Part shown: in pieces, positions 1 to 8,861 of the stretch | Numbering within the stretch: the stretch's first letter is position 1 | Layout of the letters: each line of letters starts with the position of its first letter | NCBI RefSeq assembly: GCF_003351025.1 | Contig: NZ_QPCG01000008.1 | Coordinates: 1 to 64,000, forward strand | From: Mucilaginibacter endophyticus | Lineage (GTDB): Bacteria; Bacteroidota; Bacteroidia; Sphingobacteriales; Sphingobacteriaceae | Direction: 5' to 3' | Length of the DNA stretch: 64,000 nt | Program-made: the position numbers and the translations under genes | The notes under the pieces: model-generated | What the model was told of the DNA's origin: nothing | Seen by the model: only the letters and a program-made list of their open reading frames with translations | The model's database searches: none

Positions 1-22
1 AGTCCGGTTTTTAGGAGGGGTT
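1..22. repeat. Partial short GC repeat of the CCCCTCCTAAA type (family B)
   Basis: The first bases contain TTTAGGAGGGGTTA, matching the outer end of the element at 6585-6672 (TTTAGGAGGGGT). On the minus strand it supplies the TAA stop of the ATPase gene. Only the edge is visible, so membership in the family is inferred. Confidence 0.4.
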
Positions 23-1681
23 ACAGATACTTTGTGTAATATATCTATTGTCGAGATTATCTTCGGGTTGGTCGATTATTAGAGGATTTGTTGAAACGGC
101 AAAAATAATAGGTAAAACTGTTGTGCATCGTTGTCCCATAGATAGTTCATCTGTTTTCCGATAATTATCCTCTAAATTGTGTGAATCAGCCGCAATTTTT
201 AACTTAAATTCGGGAAGATCGTTGCAATACAGTGATTCTATTTCATATATAGCATCGGTTTCTCGTAAAGCCTCAATTAGTGCAGTCGCGCGATAAACGT
301 CAATGCCCGCAATAACTCTCAATGTTTCTGCATCCTCTTTGTGAATAATCTGAGCAAATTCAACCGTAGAAAAACATTCCACTATTCGCGGTATAAGAAC
401 GTTATATTGCAACCCTGATCCCTTAAGTCCCGAACGTAGTTTGTCTTGAAAATCATCTTTGATCCCAGCATGTGTCAATGTAATTACAACTTCACCATTA
501 AAGGTTAAATTAAGTTGTTTTACCACTTCTAACCGTCTTCTAAAAATTAACTGCTTGAGTTTATTAAGCTTATTCACCATTATCAAACGATGTTCCTTTA
601 ATCTATTGCGGCGCTTGATGAGTTCTTCCCTGTCTTTTAAGAGTGTTTCTCTTTCCGAGACTCGTTTTGATAATGCGTTATAATTGTTGATGTATTCTCT
701 ATTTTGTTCAAACTTCTGCTTAAGCTTTACAAATTCCGCTTGTTGAATATCATGGGTATTTAAAAGAAAAGTGAATATCTCATCGAGTGATTTTTGTTTA
801 GCTGATATAAAAGTGCCTATTTCCTTTAACTTTGCTCTCGTGGTATCTACAGTATTGATGATAAGCTGTTCTCCTTCATTCATTATTTCCACATTTTGAA
901 AGTCGTGAGGGTCTATAACTTCACTCAAATAATATTCTGTGAGATCCAAATCCGCTTCGTATATTACCCCTTGAAGCATTTTCAGTATGTCAATTGCTTT
1001 ATTAAAAAAACGACTCTCCTGACGTCTTACTTTCTCATTTTGGTCAGCCGCTTCAAAGCTTTTATTTTCTTCCTCGTTTATTCCTGTTGGCTTAATATTC
1101 TTGTAGTTTTCAAATTCGATTTTTACAAGTTCATATTGCTCGAGCGTTCCATCAAATAATGCTAATCTTTTATTAAATGATTTAATTTCTTGAGCGTTGC
1201 TATCCAAGTCCATTTGAACTTCCCGCACTTCTGAAAAGTAAATTCCAATATCCGATTTTATTTTCTTGTCAATCAGCTCTAATCTATCCTTGCTGCTTCT
1301 ACCTATTTCTTCAATTCTACCAGCTTCGTAGAAATCGCATTCAATGTAAGGGGCGAGTTGCTGAAAAGAAACAAAATCGAGCGATGGCAACAAATATGGT
1401 TGAGGCATATCGTCAATCGTTTTGGTCAGGTTAAACGCCCTATCGTCTTCTGTTTCAAATTCGACTGTAATAGTCCCTGAACCCAAATTACTCCTTAGGA
1501 GTCTATTTGAATACATATCATCCATAGACCGAGCATCCAATACTGATTTAAGAAAATAAAGGAGAGTTGTTTTACCGGTACCTCGGCCCCCCATGATGCA
1601 ATTAAGTTTATTTGAAAAGTCCAGCTTGAAATCTCTATAAAACGGAGAATTTTTGACTTCAATAGACTTGATTTTTTTCAT
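11..1681 (-). CDS. SMC-like AAA family ATPase, 3' end apparently truncated
   Basis: The 556-residue product has a Walker A motif (GGRGTGKTT, residues 31-39), a long central coiled-coil region, a signature-like LSMGQR near the C-terminus and a Walker B stretch (NPLIIDQPEDNLD). This is the layout of SMC/RecN-like or TrlF-like ATPases, often found in DNA repair or phage defence loci. Such proteins normally continue several dozen residues past Walker B to a D-loop and switch histidine. Here the frame stops after only about 14 more residues, inside a CCCCTCCTAAA sequence that resembles a short repeat seen elsewhere in the window. I infer that the repeat, or a rearrangement, cut off the end. The gene is clearly richer in A+T than its neighbours, which suggests acquisition. 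Substrate and partners are unknown. Confidence 0.75.
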   Translation of the reverse strand: MKKIKSIEVKNSPFYRDFKLDFSNKLNCIMGGRGTGKTTLLYFLKSVLDARSMDDMYSNRLLRSNLGSGTITVEFETEDDRAFNLTKTIDDMPQPYLLPSLDFVSFQQLAPYIECDFYEAGRIEEIGRSSKDRLELIDKKIKSDIGIYFSEVREVQMDLDSNAQEIKSFNKRLALFDGTLEQYELVKIEFENYKNIKPTGINEEENKSFEAADQNEKVRRQESRFFNKAIDILKMLQGVIYEADLDLTEYYLSEVIDPHDFQNVEIMNEGEQLIINTVDTTRAKLKEIGTFISAKQKSLDEIFTFLLNTHDIQQAEFVKLKQKFEQNREYINNYNALSKRVSERETLLKDREELIKRRNRLKEHRLIMVNKLNKLKQLIFRRRLEVVKQLNLTFNGEVVITLTHAGIKDDFQDKLRSGLKGSGLQYNVLIPRIVECFSTVEFAQIIHKEDAETLRVIAGIDVYRATALIEALRETDAIYEIESLYCNDLPEFKLKIAADSHNLEDNYRKTDELSMGQRCTTVLPIIFAVSTNPLIIDQPEDNLDNRYITQSICNPS

Positions 1682-1903
1682 AAAATATGATATATGGTTT
1701 AAAGATATTAATTATTCACCTGCAGGCAATATATGAACAAAAGATATTTGAAAAATATTAAGCTTATTATAATCAATGATAAATATGGATCGAGGCAGAT
1801 TGAGAATCAAGTTTAGAGGTGAGTAAATCGTATTTCAGCGTCAACGGGTCTGCTTTGACATCACCCCCTTTCACTAAAATTCGCCTCATAGACTTACCCA
1901 TTT

Positions 1904-1940
1904 ACGAAAAAACGCCCTTTCCGTACACGAAAAGAGCGTT
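1904..1940 (-). terminator. Intrinsic terminator downstream of tRNA-Arg
   Basis: On the minus strand AACGCTCTTTTCGTG pairs with a matching arm ending GGGCGTT, followed by six T. It lies 6 nt past the tRNA 3' end and would terminate the tRNA transcript. Confidence 0.75.
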
Positions 1941-1945
1941 ATTAG

Positions 1946-2017
1946 TGGTCCCGACGAGAATCGAACTCATATCTAGAGTTTAGGAAACTCCTATTCTATC
2001 CGTTGAACTACGGGACC
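1946..2017 (-). tRNA. tRNA-Arg (anticodon CCT)
   Basis: The minus strand folds into a cloverleaf. The acceptor stem is GGTCCCG/CGGGACC, and the anticodon stem GGAGT/ACTCT encloses the loop TTCCTAA, giving anticodon CCT (reads AGG). The T-loop is TTCGATTC. The discriminator base is A and CCA is not encoded. The tRNA 3' end faces the AT-rich ATPase gene, the usual orientation for islands integrated at tRNA genes. Confidence 0.93.
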
Positions 2018-2061
2018 GTTTAAAGATCAACCTTAAAAAGGCCGATCTTTTATTTAGTTTG

Positions 2062-2092
2062 CAAAGGTGCAATTTTTCAATGAAAAATCACA
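2062..2092 (-). promoter_or_regulatory. Possible promoter of tRNA-Arg
   Basis: On the minus strand CACCTTTG (7 of 8 to TAnnTTTG) lies 19 nt after TGTG (3 of 4 to TTTG). The predicted leader contains the inverted repeat AAAGATC/GATCTTT at 2022-2050. This is weak support. Confidence 0.3.
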
Positions 2093-2123
2093 CCTTAAAA
2101 TTCAAAATTTAAAACGGGCTTCG

Positions 2124-2159
2124 TTTGCACATCTGCACATTTGAAACCTGCACATTTAG
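2124..2159. repeat. Single arm of degenerate GTGCAGAT repeat (F1) overlapping the metG stop
   Basis: In the metG sense the sequence right after, and including, the stop codon reads as tandem variants of ATGTGCAGATGTGC. The same vocabulary occurs at 30251-30466 and 38671-38700. I see no matching second arm here. Confidence 0.6.
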
Positions 2160-4228
2160 CGAATTACCGCGCCGTTGTGGAAATCTTCGGTTGGGGCAAC
2201 AAAGCTTAGTTTGCCTTCGCTGTTTTCGGCCATCAGGATCATGCCTTGCGATACAATGCCTTTGATCTCTCTTGGCTCCAGGTTTACCAGGATGCTCACT
2301 TTTTGACCGATGATGTTTTCCGGCTCATAATATTCGGCAATGCCTGATACTACGGTGCGTTCGTCGATACCGGTGTCAATAGTCAGTTTCAGCAGCTTTT
2401 TGGTTTTTGCAACTTTTTCGGCAGCTAAAATGGTACCGGTACGAATATCCATGGTAGCAAAGGTTTCGTAATTAACGTTTTCCTTTGCAGGCTGCACATC
2501 GGCCGATTTTGGCGGAACGGCAGCGGCTTTTTTATCTGATAGCTTTTTAAGCTGAGCTTCTATCACATCATCCTCTACCTTTTCAAACAACAAAGCTGCA
2601 GGGTTTAACTGGTGACCATTGTTGAAATACATCTCCTGATCATAAGCTATCGGCTCGTTAGGCAGATTAAGCATGGTGATGATCTTTTTAGCCGTAGCCG
2701 GTAAAAATGCCTGTGCTGCAGTAGCTAAATGACCAATCAATACCAAACAGTTGTGCAGCGCTTCTTTGGCAGCGGCAGGATCTGTTTTGATAGTTTTCCA
2801 TGGCTCTTTTTCGGTGAGGTAGCGGTTACCTAAGCGGGCCATATCCATTACGGCCTGCAACGCCTGGCGGTAACGGTAAGCCTCAAGGTTTTTTTCTATC
2901 TCATCGTAATATTCGCCAATTCCGTTGCTCAGGCTTTCGTCGGTAAATTCAATCCTGTCGGTATCGGCCTCAATTTTACCATCGTAAAACTTGTGCATCA
3001 ATATCATTACCCTATTTACGAAGTTGCCCAGGATAGCTACCAGTTCGTTATTTACACGGGCCTGGTAATCTTTCCAGGTAAATTCACTATCGCTGGTTTC
3101 TGGTAGTATCGATGTTAGCACATAGCGCAGCTCATCCTGTTTACCCGGGAATTCTTCAAGATATTCATGCAGCCAAACCGCGTGGTTACGTGAGGTAGAA
3201 AGCTTATCACCTTCCAAGTTCAAAAACTCGTTGGCCGGCACGTTTTGAGGCAAAATATATTCGCCGTGCGCATGCAGTATAGAAGGGAAAATAATACAGT
3301 GGAAAACGATGTTATCCTTGCCAATAAAATGCAGCAGACAAGCATCATCCTGCTCATCGGCTTGCTTTTTCCAATATAATTTCCAGTCCTTTTTGTTATC
3401 AATAGCCCATTGTTTGGTGGCCGAAATATAACCGATAGGCGCATCCATCCACACGTAAAGCTTTTTGCCTTTAGCTTCGGCTAAGGGTACATCAATACCC
3501 CAGTCAAGGTCGCGGGTCATGGAGCGTGGTTGCAGGCCCGATTTTAGCCATGATTTACACTGGCCAAAAACATTCACTTTCCAGCTTCCTTCTTTCTCGT
3601 CAATCCACTGTTCCAGCCATGGCTGGTATTTATCTAACGGCAGGTACCAGTGTTTGGTTGATTTTAATACCGGGGTTTTACCGCTCAAGGTTGAGATCGG
3701 GTTGATCAGGTCGGTTGGGTTGAGTGAAGTACCGCAACGCTCGCATTGGTCGCCATATGCATTTTCATTGCCGCAATTAGGGCAGGTGCCAATAATGTAA
3801 CGATCGGCCAGAAACTGCTGGAAATCCTCATCAAAATACTGATCAGAAAATTTCTCAATAAACTCGTCTTTCTCATACAGGTTCAGGAAAAATTCCTGGC
3901 TCAGCTCATGATGAATGGGCGACGAGGTACGGTGATAAATATCAAAAGCGATCCCGAACTCTTCAAAACTCTCTTTTATTTGCTTGTGATATTTGTCAAT
4001 AATAGCCTGTGGGGTAGTATCCTCTTTTTTGGCTTTGATGGTAATGGCCGCGCCATGCTCATCCGAGCCGCATATATACACTACATCCTTCTTTTTTAGC
4101 CTTAAATACCGCACAAAAATATCTGCCGGAAGATATGCACCGGCGAGGTGACCAATATGTAAGGGGCCGTTGGCATAAGGCAGGGCCGATGTAATGGTGA
4201 ATCGTTTATATTTGTTGAGTTGTGACAT
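2156..4228 (-). CDS. metG: Methionyl-tRNA synthetase
   Basis: Class I synthetase charging tRNA-Met with methionine in the cytoplasm. The 690-residue protein carries HIGH at residues 24-27, a CPNCG...CERCG zinc knuckle near residues 145-165, the KMSKS-equivalent KLSTS in the second half of the catalytic core, an anticodon-binding helical domain, and a C-terminal EMAP/Trbp111-type tRNA-binding domain over the last ~105 residues. The ATG at 4228 is preferred over an upstream in-frame extension because family members start just before the FTITSALPYANGPLHIGH block, and a perfect TATCTTTG promoter box lies upstream at 4255-4262. It is divergent from the LD-carboxypeptidase gene. Confidence 0.97.
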   Translation of the reverse strand: MSQLNKYKRFTITSALPYANGPLHIGHLAGAYLPADIFVRYLRLKKKDVVYICGSDEHGAAITIKAKKEDTTPQAIIDKYHKQIKESFEEFGIAFDIYHRTSSPIHHELSQEFFLNLYEKDEFIEKFSDQYFDEDFQQFLADRYIIGTCPNCGNENAYGDQCERCGTSLNPTDLINPISTLSGKTPVLKSTKHWYLPLDKYQPWLEQWIDEKEGSWKVNVFGQCKSWLKSGLQPRSMTRDLDWGIDVPLAEAKGKKLYVWMDAPIGYISATKQWAIDNKKDWKLYWKKQADEQDDACLLHFIGKDNIVFHCIIFPSILHAHGEYILPQNVPANEFLNLEGDKLSTSRNHAVWLHEYLEEFPGKQDELRYVLTSILPETSDSEFTWKDYQARVNNELVAILGNFVNRVMILMHKFYDGKIEADTDRIEFTDESLSNGIGEYYDEIEKNLEAYRYRQALQAVMDMARLGNRYLTEKEPWKTIKTDPAAAKEALHNCLVLIGHLATAAQAFLPATAKKIITMLNLPNEPIAYDQEMYFNNGHQLNPAALLFEKVEDDVIEAQLKKLSDKKAAAVPPKSADVQPAKENVNYETFATMDIRTGTILAAEKVAKTKKLLKLTIDTGIDERTVVSGIAEYYEPENIIGQKVSILVNLEPREIKGIVSQGMILMAENSEGKLSFVAPTEDFHNGAVIR

Positions 4229-4254
4229 TAAATATCGCCTTGGTAAATAGTGTG

Positions 4255-4262
4255 CAAAGATA
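4255..4262 (-). promoter_or_regulatory. Bacteroidota -7 box for metG
   Basis: TATCTTTG on the minus strand matches TAnnTTTG exactly. It lies 26 nt before the chosen ATG. No clear TTTG -33 box is present. Confidence 0.5.
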
Positions 4263-4366
4263 ATTGATTTAAGTGGGAAAAATGCCCGAACCATGATGCT
4301 CATGATTTAAGGATTTCCTGATTTTTTGTCTCTTATTATCAAGGTAATCGTTCAATCTTTAAAATC

Positions 4367-5269
4367 ATGGTTCAAACTCACCCACCTTACCTTAAAAAAG
4401 GCGATAAAATTGCTATCACCTGCCCGGCAAAAAAATTACCTAACCCTATGACGGATGCCATCGCCCTGCTACAAAGCTGGGGACTGGAAGTTGTATTAGG
4501 GGATACAGTGGAAGCCTCATTTCATCAGTTTGCGGGTGATGACAATTTCAGGGCGGCAGATATGCAGCGTTTTATTGATGATGACAGCATCAAAGCCATT
4601 ATAGCGGCCCGTGGCGGCTATGGAACGGTTAGGATGATTGACAAAGTTGATTTCAGCCGTTTTGCGCAAAACCCTAAATGGCTCATTGGTTTTAGCGATA
4701 TCACAATTCTGCATTCCCACCTGTTTACCAATTACGGAGCGGAAACTATTCACGGACAAATGCCGGTTAATATTCCCGACGCATCCAAACATTCGATAGA
4801 TACCCTAAGGCAGGCCCTGTTTGGCGAAGAGTTGAGCTATGAATTTACAACACATGATACTAACATACCCGGCGAAGCCACGGGCATTATAGTCGGCGGT
4901 AATTTATCCCTCCTGGTTGCATCGGCAGGTTCAGTGTCTGATTTGAACTATGCAGGAAAAATTCTGTTTATAGAAGATGTGGGCGAATACCTTTATTCGG
5001 TAGATAGAATGCTGCGGATGCTGGACAGGGCCGGTAAACTAAAAAAGCTGGCAGGGCTGGTAGTTGGAGGCTTTACCGATATCAAAGATAATGACATCCC
5101 CTTTGGCCAAACTGTGCCACATATAGTAACGGACATCGTAAAAGGCTATGATTACCCGGTATGTTTTGATTTCCCGGCAGGGCATATTCCCGATAACAAT
5201 AGTTTAGTGTTGGGACGCGAGGTTGGCTTGCAGGTAGATGAAAAGCAGGCGAAGTTGTGGTTTAAATAA
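4367..5269 (+). CDS. LD-carboxypeptidase (peptidase S66, muramoyltetrapeptide carboxypeptidase)
   Basis: Cytoplasmic serine peptidase that removes the terminal D-alanine from murein tetrapeptides during cell-wall recycling. The 300-residue length fits S66 proteins. The nucleophile motif GFSDIT lies near residue 110, EDVGE in the middle third supplies the expected glutamate, and AGHIPDN near the C-terminus supplies the histidine, giving a Ser-Glu-His triad. There is no signal peptide, in line with a recycling role. It is transcribed alone, divergent from metG. A microcin-C self-immunity role is possible for some S66 members, but no such cluster is visible here. Confidence 0.9.
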   Translation: MVQTHPPYLKKGDKIAITCPAKKLPNPMTDAIALLQSWGLEVVLGDTVEASFHQFAGDDNFRAADMQRFIDDDSIKAIIAARGGYGTVRMIDKVDFSRFAQNPKWLIGFSDITILHSHLFTNYGAETIHGQMPVNIPDASKHSIDTLRQALFGEELSYEFTTHDTNIPGEATGIIVGGNLSLLVASAGSVSDLNYAGKILFIEDVGEYLYSVDRMLRMLDRAGKLKKLAGLVVGGFTDIKDNDIPFGQTVPHIVTDIVKGYDYPVCFDFPAGHIPDNNSLVLGREVGLQVDEKQAKLWFK

Positions 5270-5317
5270 ACGATTTTAAAATTCCCCTGTCCAAAAGGTA
5301 ATAGCCCATAGAAAAGT

Positions 5318-5444
5318 AATTCCCTCCCCTGGGAGGGGTGCGTTAGGATCGCGAGTTGGCAGGGAGGGGTTTGTACGCCATTTAGTGAATAAGCCTGTCG
5401 ATAAAACCCCTCCCTACACCCTCCCAGGGGAGGGAATCGCACAA
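5318..5444. repeat. MITE-like palindromic repeat, copy A1
   Basis: A 127-bp element bounded by perfect 18-bp terminal inverted repeats (TTCCCTCCCCTGGGAGGG) with a nested second pair (GCAGGGAGGGGTTT against its complement). A second copy lies at 44508-44633. It has no coding capacity. It fills most of the 321-bp gap before the exonuclease gene. Confidence 0.85.
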
Positions 5445-5531
5445 CCCACTCTCTTAAAGTCTTCTGACTGTCTAATGATGGGCTATTACTTTCAAGAGGG
5501 AATGGCATGCCCCTCGCTTTTTCGTTTTCTT

Positions 5532-5558
5532 CACTCCCCCTTTAGGGAGCCGGGGGGC
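5532..5558. repeat. Half-copy of family B repeat (B1)
   Basis: Twenty-seven bases (CACTCCCCCTTTAGGGAG...) match the right arm of the element at 9724-9750 with one mismatch. It lies 33 nt upstream of the exonuclease start. Confidence 0.7.
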
Positions 5559-5590
5559 AAACCAATTTGCTTATCAGTAGTTTATACATC

Positions 5591-6679
5591 ATGGCTAAGA
5601 AACCGCTGCTTGAATTTACTGACAGAGGAATTTACTGTGCGCAAGGCAAATTTTATATCGATCCCTGGAAGCCGGTTGACGATGCCGTGATAACCCATGC
5701 TCATGCCGACCATGCTTATTGGGGGCATAGACATTATTTAGCGCACTATCTGTCGCGTGAGGTGTTACTTTATCGCTTGGGCGAAATCAACCTGCAAACG
5801 GTTGAGTATGGTGAAACCGTGCTAAAGAATGGAGTAAGCATATCATTATATCCCGCTGGTCATGTAATTGGCTCGGCGCAGATCCGGGTTGAATATAAGG
5901 GGGAAGTTTGGGTGGTTTCCGGTGATTACAAGGTAGAAAACGATGGGATTTCCACGCCCTTTGAGCCGGTTAAATGCCATCATTTTATTTCTGAATGTAC
6001 TTTTGGGATGCCGGTTTATCAATGGAAACCTCAGGTACAAACGTTTAATGAGATCAATAGCTGGTGGCGAAATAATATCGATAATGGGCTTGCTACAGTA
6101 ATCGTAGGTTACTCGTTAGGTAAAGCTCAGCGAATTTTGCAAAACCTCGATCTGTTTAACGGTAAGGTTTATACACACGGCGTCATCGAAAATACCAACG
6201 AGGCTTTGCGCCGCAATGGTGTTATATTAAACCCAACCGAACGTATCACACAAGAGAGCTTAAAAGAAGAAGTGAGGAAAGGCATCATTATAGCGCCGCC
6301 ATCATCGGTTGGCACGCCCTGGATGCGCAAGTTTCAGCCTTATAGCTTTGGCTATTGCTCGGGTTGGATGGCTATTCGCGGAGCTAAACGCCGTCGTGCT
6401 GCCGACAGGGGCTTTGTCCTATCTGACCACGCCGATTGGGATGGCCTCATCAGCGCTATTGACGCCACTGGTTGCGAGTGTGTTTATCTTACCCACGGCT
6501 ACACTGCAACGTTTTCCAGGTATTTAAATGAGATAGGCTTTAACGCCAGGGAGGTGCATACGCTTTATGGTGGTGAAGAAGAGGACCCCTCCAACCTTCC
6601 CGAAGGGAAGGCTTCAAGCACCGGAGACCCAGAAAAGAAAGTCCTCCCCCTTGGGGAGGATTTAGGAGGGGTGTCATGA
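5591..6679 (+). CDS. Ligase-associated DNA exonuclease (metallo-beta-lactamase fold)
   Basis: Member of the MBL-fold exonuclease family found beside bacterial ATP-dependent DNA ligases; role in DNA end processing and repair. The metal-binding motif THAHADH (HxHxDH) is near residue 36, AGHVIGSAQ and SGDYK follow, and LSDHADWDGL carries the late histidine. ATG 5591 is chosen because the family begins just before a LEFTDRGIYC-like block. The stop overlaps the ligase start (ATGA), so the two are translationally coupled. Residues 332-362 are encoded by a palindromic repeat (6585-6672) and look like an acquired tail, since the family normally ends shortly after the VHTLYGGE-like segment. Confidence 0.9.
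   Translation: MAKKPLLEFTDRGIYCAQGKFYIDPWKPVDDAVITHAHADHAYWGHRHYLAHYLSREVLLYRLGEINLQTVEYGETVLKNGVSISLYPAGHVIGSAQIRVEYKGEVWVVSGDYKVENDGISTPFEPVKCHHFISECTFGMPVYQWKPQVQTFNEINSWWRNNIDNGLATVIVGYSLGKAQRILQNLDLFNGKVYTHGVIENTNEALRRNGVILNPTERITQESLKEEVRKGIIIAPPSSVGTPWMRKFQPYSFGYCSGWMAIRGAKRRRAADRGFVLSDHADWDGLISAIDATGCECVYLTHGYTATFSRYLNEIGFNAREVHTLYGGEEEDPSNLPEGKASSTGDPEKKVLPLGEDLGGVS
6585..6672. repeat. Family B palindromic repeat inside the exonuclease-ligase junction (B2)
   Basis: An 88-bp element with perfect 8-bp ends (ACCCCTCC ... GGAGGGGT) and two internal palindromes (CTTCCCGAAGGGAAG and CTCCCCCTTGGGGAG). It encodes the last 31 residues of the exonuclease, and its right end places AGGAGG just before the ligase ATG. 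Confidence 0.75.
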
Positions 6680-8292
6680 AAGCCTTCGCGCAACTTTTTC
6701 TCTCACTTGATGAAACCAATAAAACCAACGAAAAGGTTAAGGTATTAAAAGACTATTTTAATACCGTGCCCGATACTGATAAGATGCACATGCTTGCCCT
6801 ATTTAGCGGCCGGCGGCCCAAGCGGCAAATCAATTCAACACTTGTTCGTAATTGGGCCATCGAGGCATCGCACATTCCGGCCTGGTTGTTTGAGGAAAGT
6901 TATCATGTAGTAGGCGATTTGGCTGAAACCATGGCTTTGTTGATGCCGCAAAGCAACGCGAGCAGCAGCAAAACCCTTACCGAATGGATAGCCGAGATTA
7001 ATGCCCTTAATGATAAAACCGAAGAGCAAAAAAAGGAATGGCTGATGGAGTCGTGGGCTATGTTGGATAGCCAGGAACGCTTTGTGTTTAACAAACTGCT
7101 TACCGGAAGTTTTAGGGTTGGCGTATCGCAAAATTTAGTGATCAAGGCGCTGGCTGATATCTCGGGGCTGGAACCTGCCGTGCTTACCCATCGCGTAATG
7201 GGCAGTTGGCTCCCCGAAACTTATCAGTTTTCGCAATTGATGGAAGAACAGGATGCGGCCGCGAATATATCCCGCCCATACCCTTTCTTTCTGGCCTATC
7301 CAATACAGGAAACATCCGAAAAGCAAAAAACACCTGCCGAAGTAGGTATTGCACTTGGCGATGCCGCTGATTGGCAGGCCGAATGGAAATGGGACGGCAT
7401 CCGGGCGCAAATGATAAAGCGGGGCGCTGAAATTTTTATCTGGAGCCGCGGCGAAGACCTCGCTACCGAAAAGTTTCCTGAGCTGCACCCTTTTCTCAAC
7501 GCCCTACCCGACGGCACGGTGATTGATGGGGAAATCCTCAGTTTTCAGAACGGTTTACCTATGCCTTTTAATGTGCTGCAAACCCGTATCGGCCGAAAAA
7601 ATCTGAGTAAAAAGATACTGGAAGAAAGTCCTGTTGCAGTAATAGCTTATGATTGCCTGGAGTACAAAGACGAGGATATCCGCTACAAATCCCAAGCTGA
7701 AAGGCGGGAAATTCTGGAACAGTTACAGGCCGAAACAGCGTATCCTGAAATATTCCGGATTTCGGCATTAATCAGTTTTGAAACCTGGGAGCAACTTGGT
7801 AGCATCAGGGAACAATCGCGCGCTATGATAGCCGAAGGTATCATGCTGAAGCGTAAAAGCGCAACTTACCAGGTTGGTCGCAAGCGGGGTGATTGGTGGA
7901 AATGGAAGATAGATCCGCTATCGGTTGATGCTGTGATGATCTATGCTCAAAAAGGGCACGGTCGCCGGGCCGATCTGTATACCGATTATACCTTTGCTGT
8001 TTGGGATGGCGATAAGCTGGTGCCTTTCGCCAAAGCCTACTCGGGCCTTACGGATGCAGAGATCAACAAGGTTGACTATTTTATAAAACGCAACACCATC
8101 GAAAAATTTGGCCCGGTGCGTACCGTAAAACCCGAACTGGTGTTTGAAATAGGTTTTGAAGGTATTAATAAATCAACCCGGCATAAATCGGGAATAGCAT
8201 TGCGCTTTCCGAGGATCTTGCGATGGCGGCATGATAAGCCCAAAGAAGAAGCCGATACACTTGAAAGTCTGAAAGCTTTACTGGGCGAATAA
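6676..8292 (+). CDS. ATP-dependent DNA ligase
   Basis: Seals nicks using ATP, probably in repair. The 538-residue protein has an N-terminal DNA-binding region followed by the adenylation domain, with the nucleotidyl lysine in EWKWDGIRAQ (near residue 237) and motif III/IIIa-like and IV segments (DGEILSF, EGIMLKR). A C-terminal OB-fold ends in FPRILRWRHDK, typical of this bacterial single-chain ligase family that partners with an MBL exonuclease. It overlaps that exonuclease by four bases. The start is preceded by AGGAGGGG supplied by repeat B2, an unusually good Shine-Dalgarno match for this phylum. The helicase and phosphoesterase often found with this pair are not adjacent. Confidence 0.95.
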   Translation: MKAFAQLFLSLDETNKTNEKVKVLKDYFNTVPDTDKMHMLALFSGRRPKRQINSTLVRNWAIEASHIPAWLFEESYHVVGDLAETMALLMPQSNASSSKTLTEWIAEINALNDKTEEQKKEWLMESWAMLDSQERFVFNKLLTGSFRVGVSQNLVIKALADISGLEPAVLTHRVMGSWLPETYQFSQLMEEQDAAANISRPYPFFLAYPIQETSEKQKTPAEVGIALGDAADWQAEWKWDGIRAQMIKRGAEIFIWSRGEDLATEKFPELHPFLNALPDGTVIDGEILSFQNGLPMPFNVLQTRIGRKNLSKKILEESPVAVIAYDCLEYKDEDIRYKSQAERREILEQLQAETAYPEIFRISALISFETWEQLGSIREQSRAMIAEGIMLKRKSATYQVGRKRGDWWKWKIDPLSVDAVMIYAQKGHGRRADLYTDYTFAVWDGDKLVPFAKAYSGLTDAEINKVDYFIKRNTIEKFGPVRTVKPELVFEIGFEGINKSTRHKSGIALRFPRILRWRHDKPKEEADTLESLKALLGE

Positions 8293-8306
8293 CGGCTTAG
8301 ATTTTA

Positions 8307-8314
8307 TACATTTG
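8307..8314 (+). promoter_or_regulatory. Bacteroidota -7 box for the MaoC-like gene
   Basis: TACATTTG matches TAnnTTTG, 40 nt before the ATG and just past the ligase stop. No clear -33 box. Confidence 0.4.
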
Positions 8315-8354
8315 CGGCTTCAAAACAGAACACCCTAACTATCATTAAACCAGT

Positions 8355-8816
8355 ATGATTGTAATTAATAATTTTCAGGAGTTTGAACAGCAGGTAGGCA
8401 ATGACCTTGGCGTATCGTCATGGCATACCATTACCCAGGAACAGATCAATAAATTTGCTGATGCTACGCTTGATCATCAATGGATCCATACCGACCCTGA
8501 AAGGGCTAAAACTGAAAGTCCTTTTAAATCAACCATAGCACACGGCTATCTTACGCTTTCGCTCATTCCTCACCTGTGGAAAGAAATCGTAACTATAGGC
8601 AACCTAAAAATGGAAATTAACTATGGTATCGAAAACCTGCGTTTTGCCCAGCCCGTATTGGTTGATAACGAAGTTCGCCTGAAAGTGAAGCTGGCCGGTT
8701 TGTTAAACCTGCGTGGGGTGATCAAAGCAACAATGAGCATCGAAATGGAAATAAAAGATCAACGTAAACCTGCCTTTAGTGGTGATGTTGTGTTTTTATA
8801 TCATTTTGTGGGATAA
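8355..8816 (+). CDS. MaoC-family dehydratase/hydratase
   Basis: Hot-dog fold protein of 153 residues likely acting as an enoyl-CoA (or acyl-ACP) hydratase. The hydratase motif is seen as FADATLDHQWIH near residues 36-47, with the catalytic Asp and His, followed by TIAHGYLTLSL, the usual second conserved block. It is single-domain and lacks a signal peptide, so it is cytosolic. It stands alone after the ligase, and its substrate is not indicated by neighbours. Confidence 0.9.
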   Translation: MIVINNFQEFEQQVGNDLGVSSWHTITQEQINKFADATLDHQWIHTDPERAKTESPFKSTIAHGYLTLSLIPHLWKEIVTIGNLKMEINYGIENLRFAQPVLVDNEVRLKVKLAGLLNLRGVIKATMSIEMEIKDQRKPAFSGDVVFLYHFVG

Positions 8817-8861
8817 ACCATATCTTAAAAATAAAACATTATCACACAGTTATAAAATTTC

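Noticed and set aside
1682..1903. Short reverse-strand frame between the tRNA and the ATPase gene
   Set aside because: Under 40 codons, no recognisable motif and no promoter; could be a remnant but cannot be supported.
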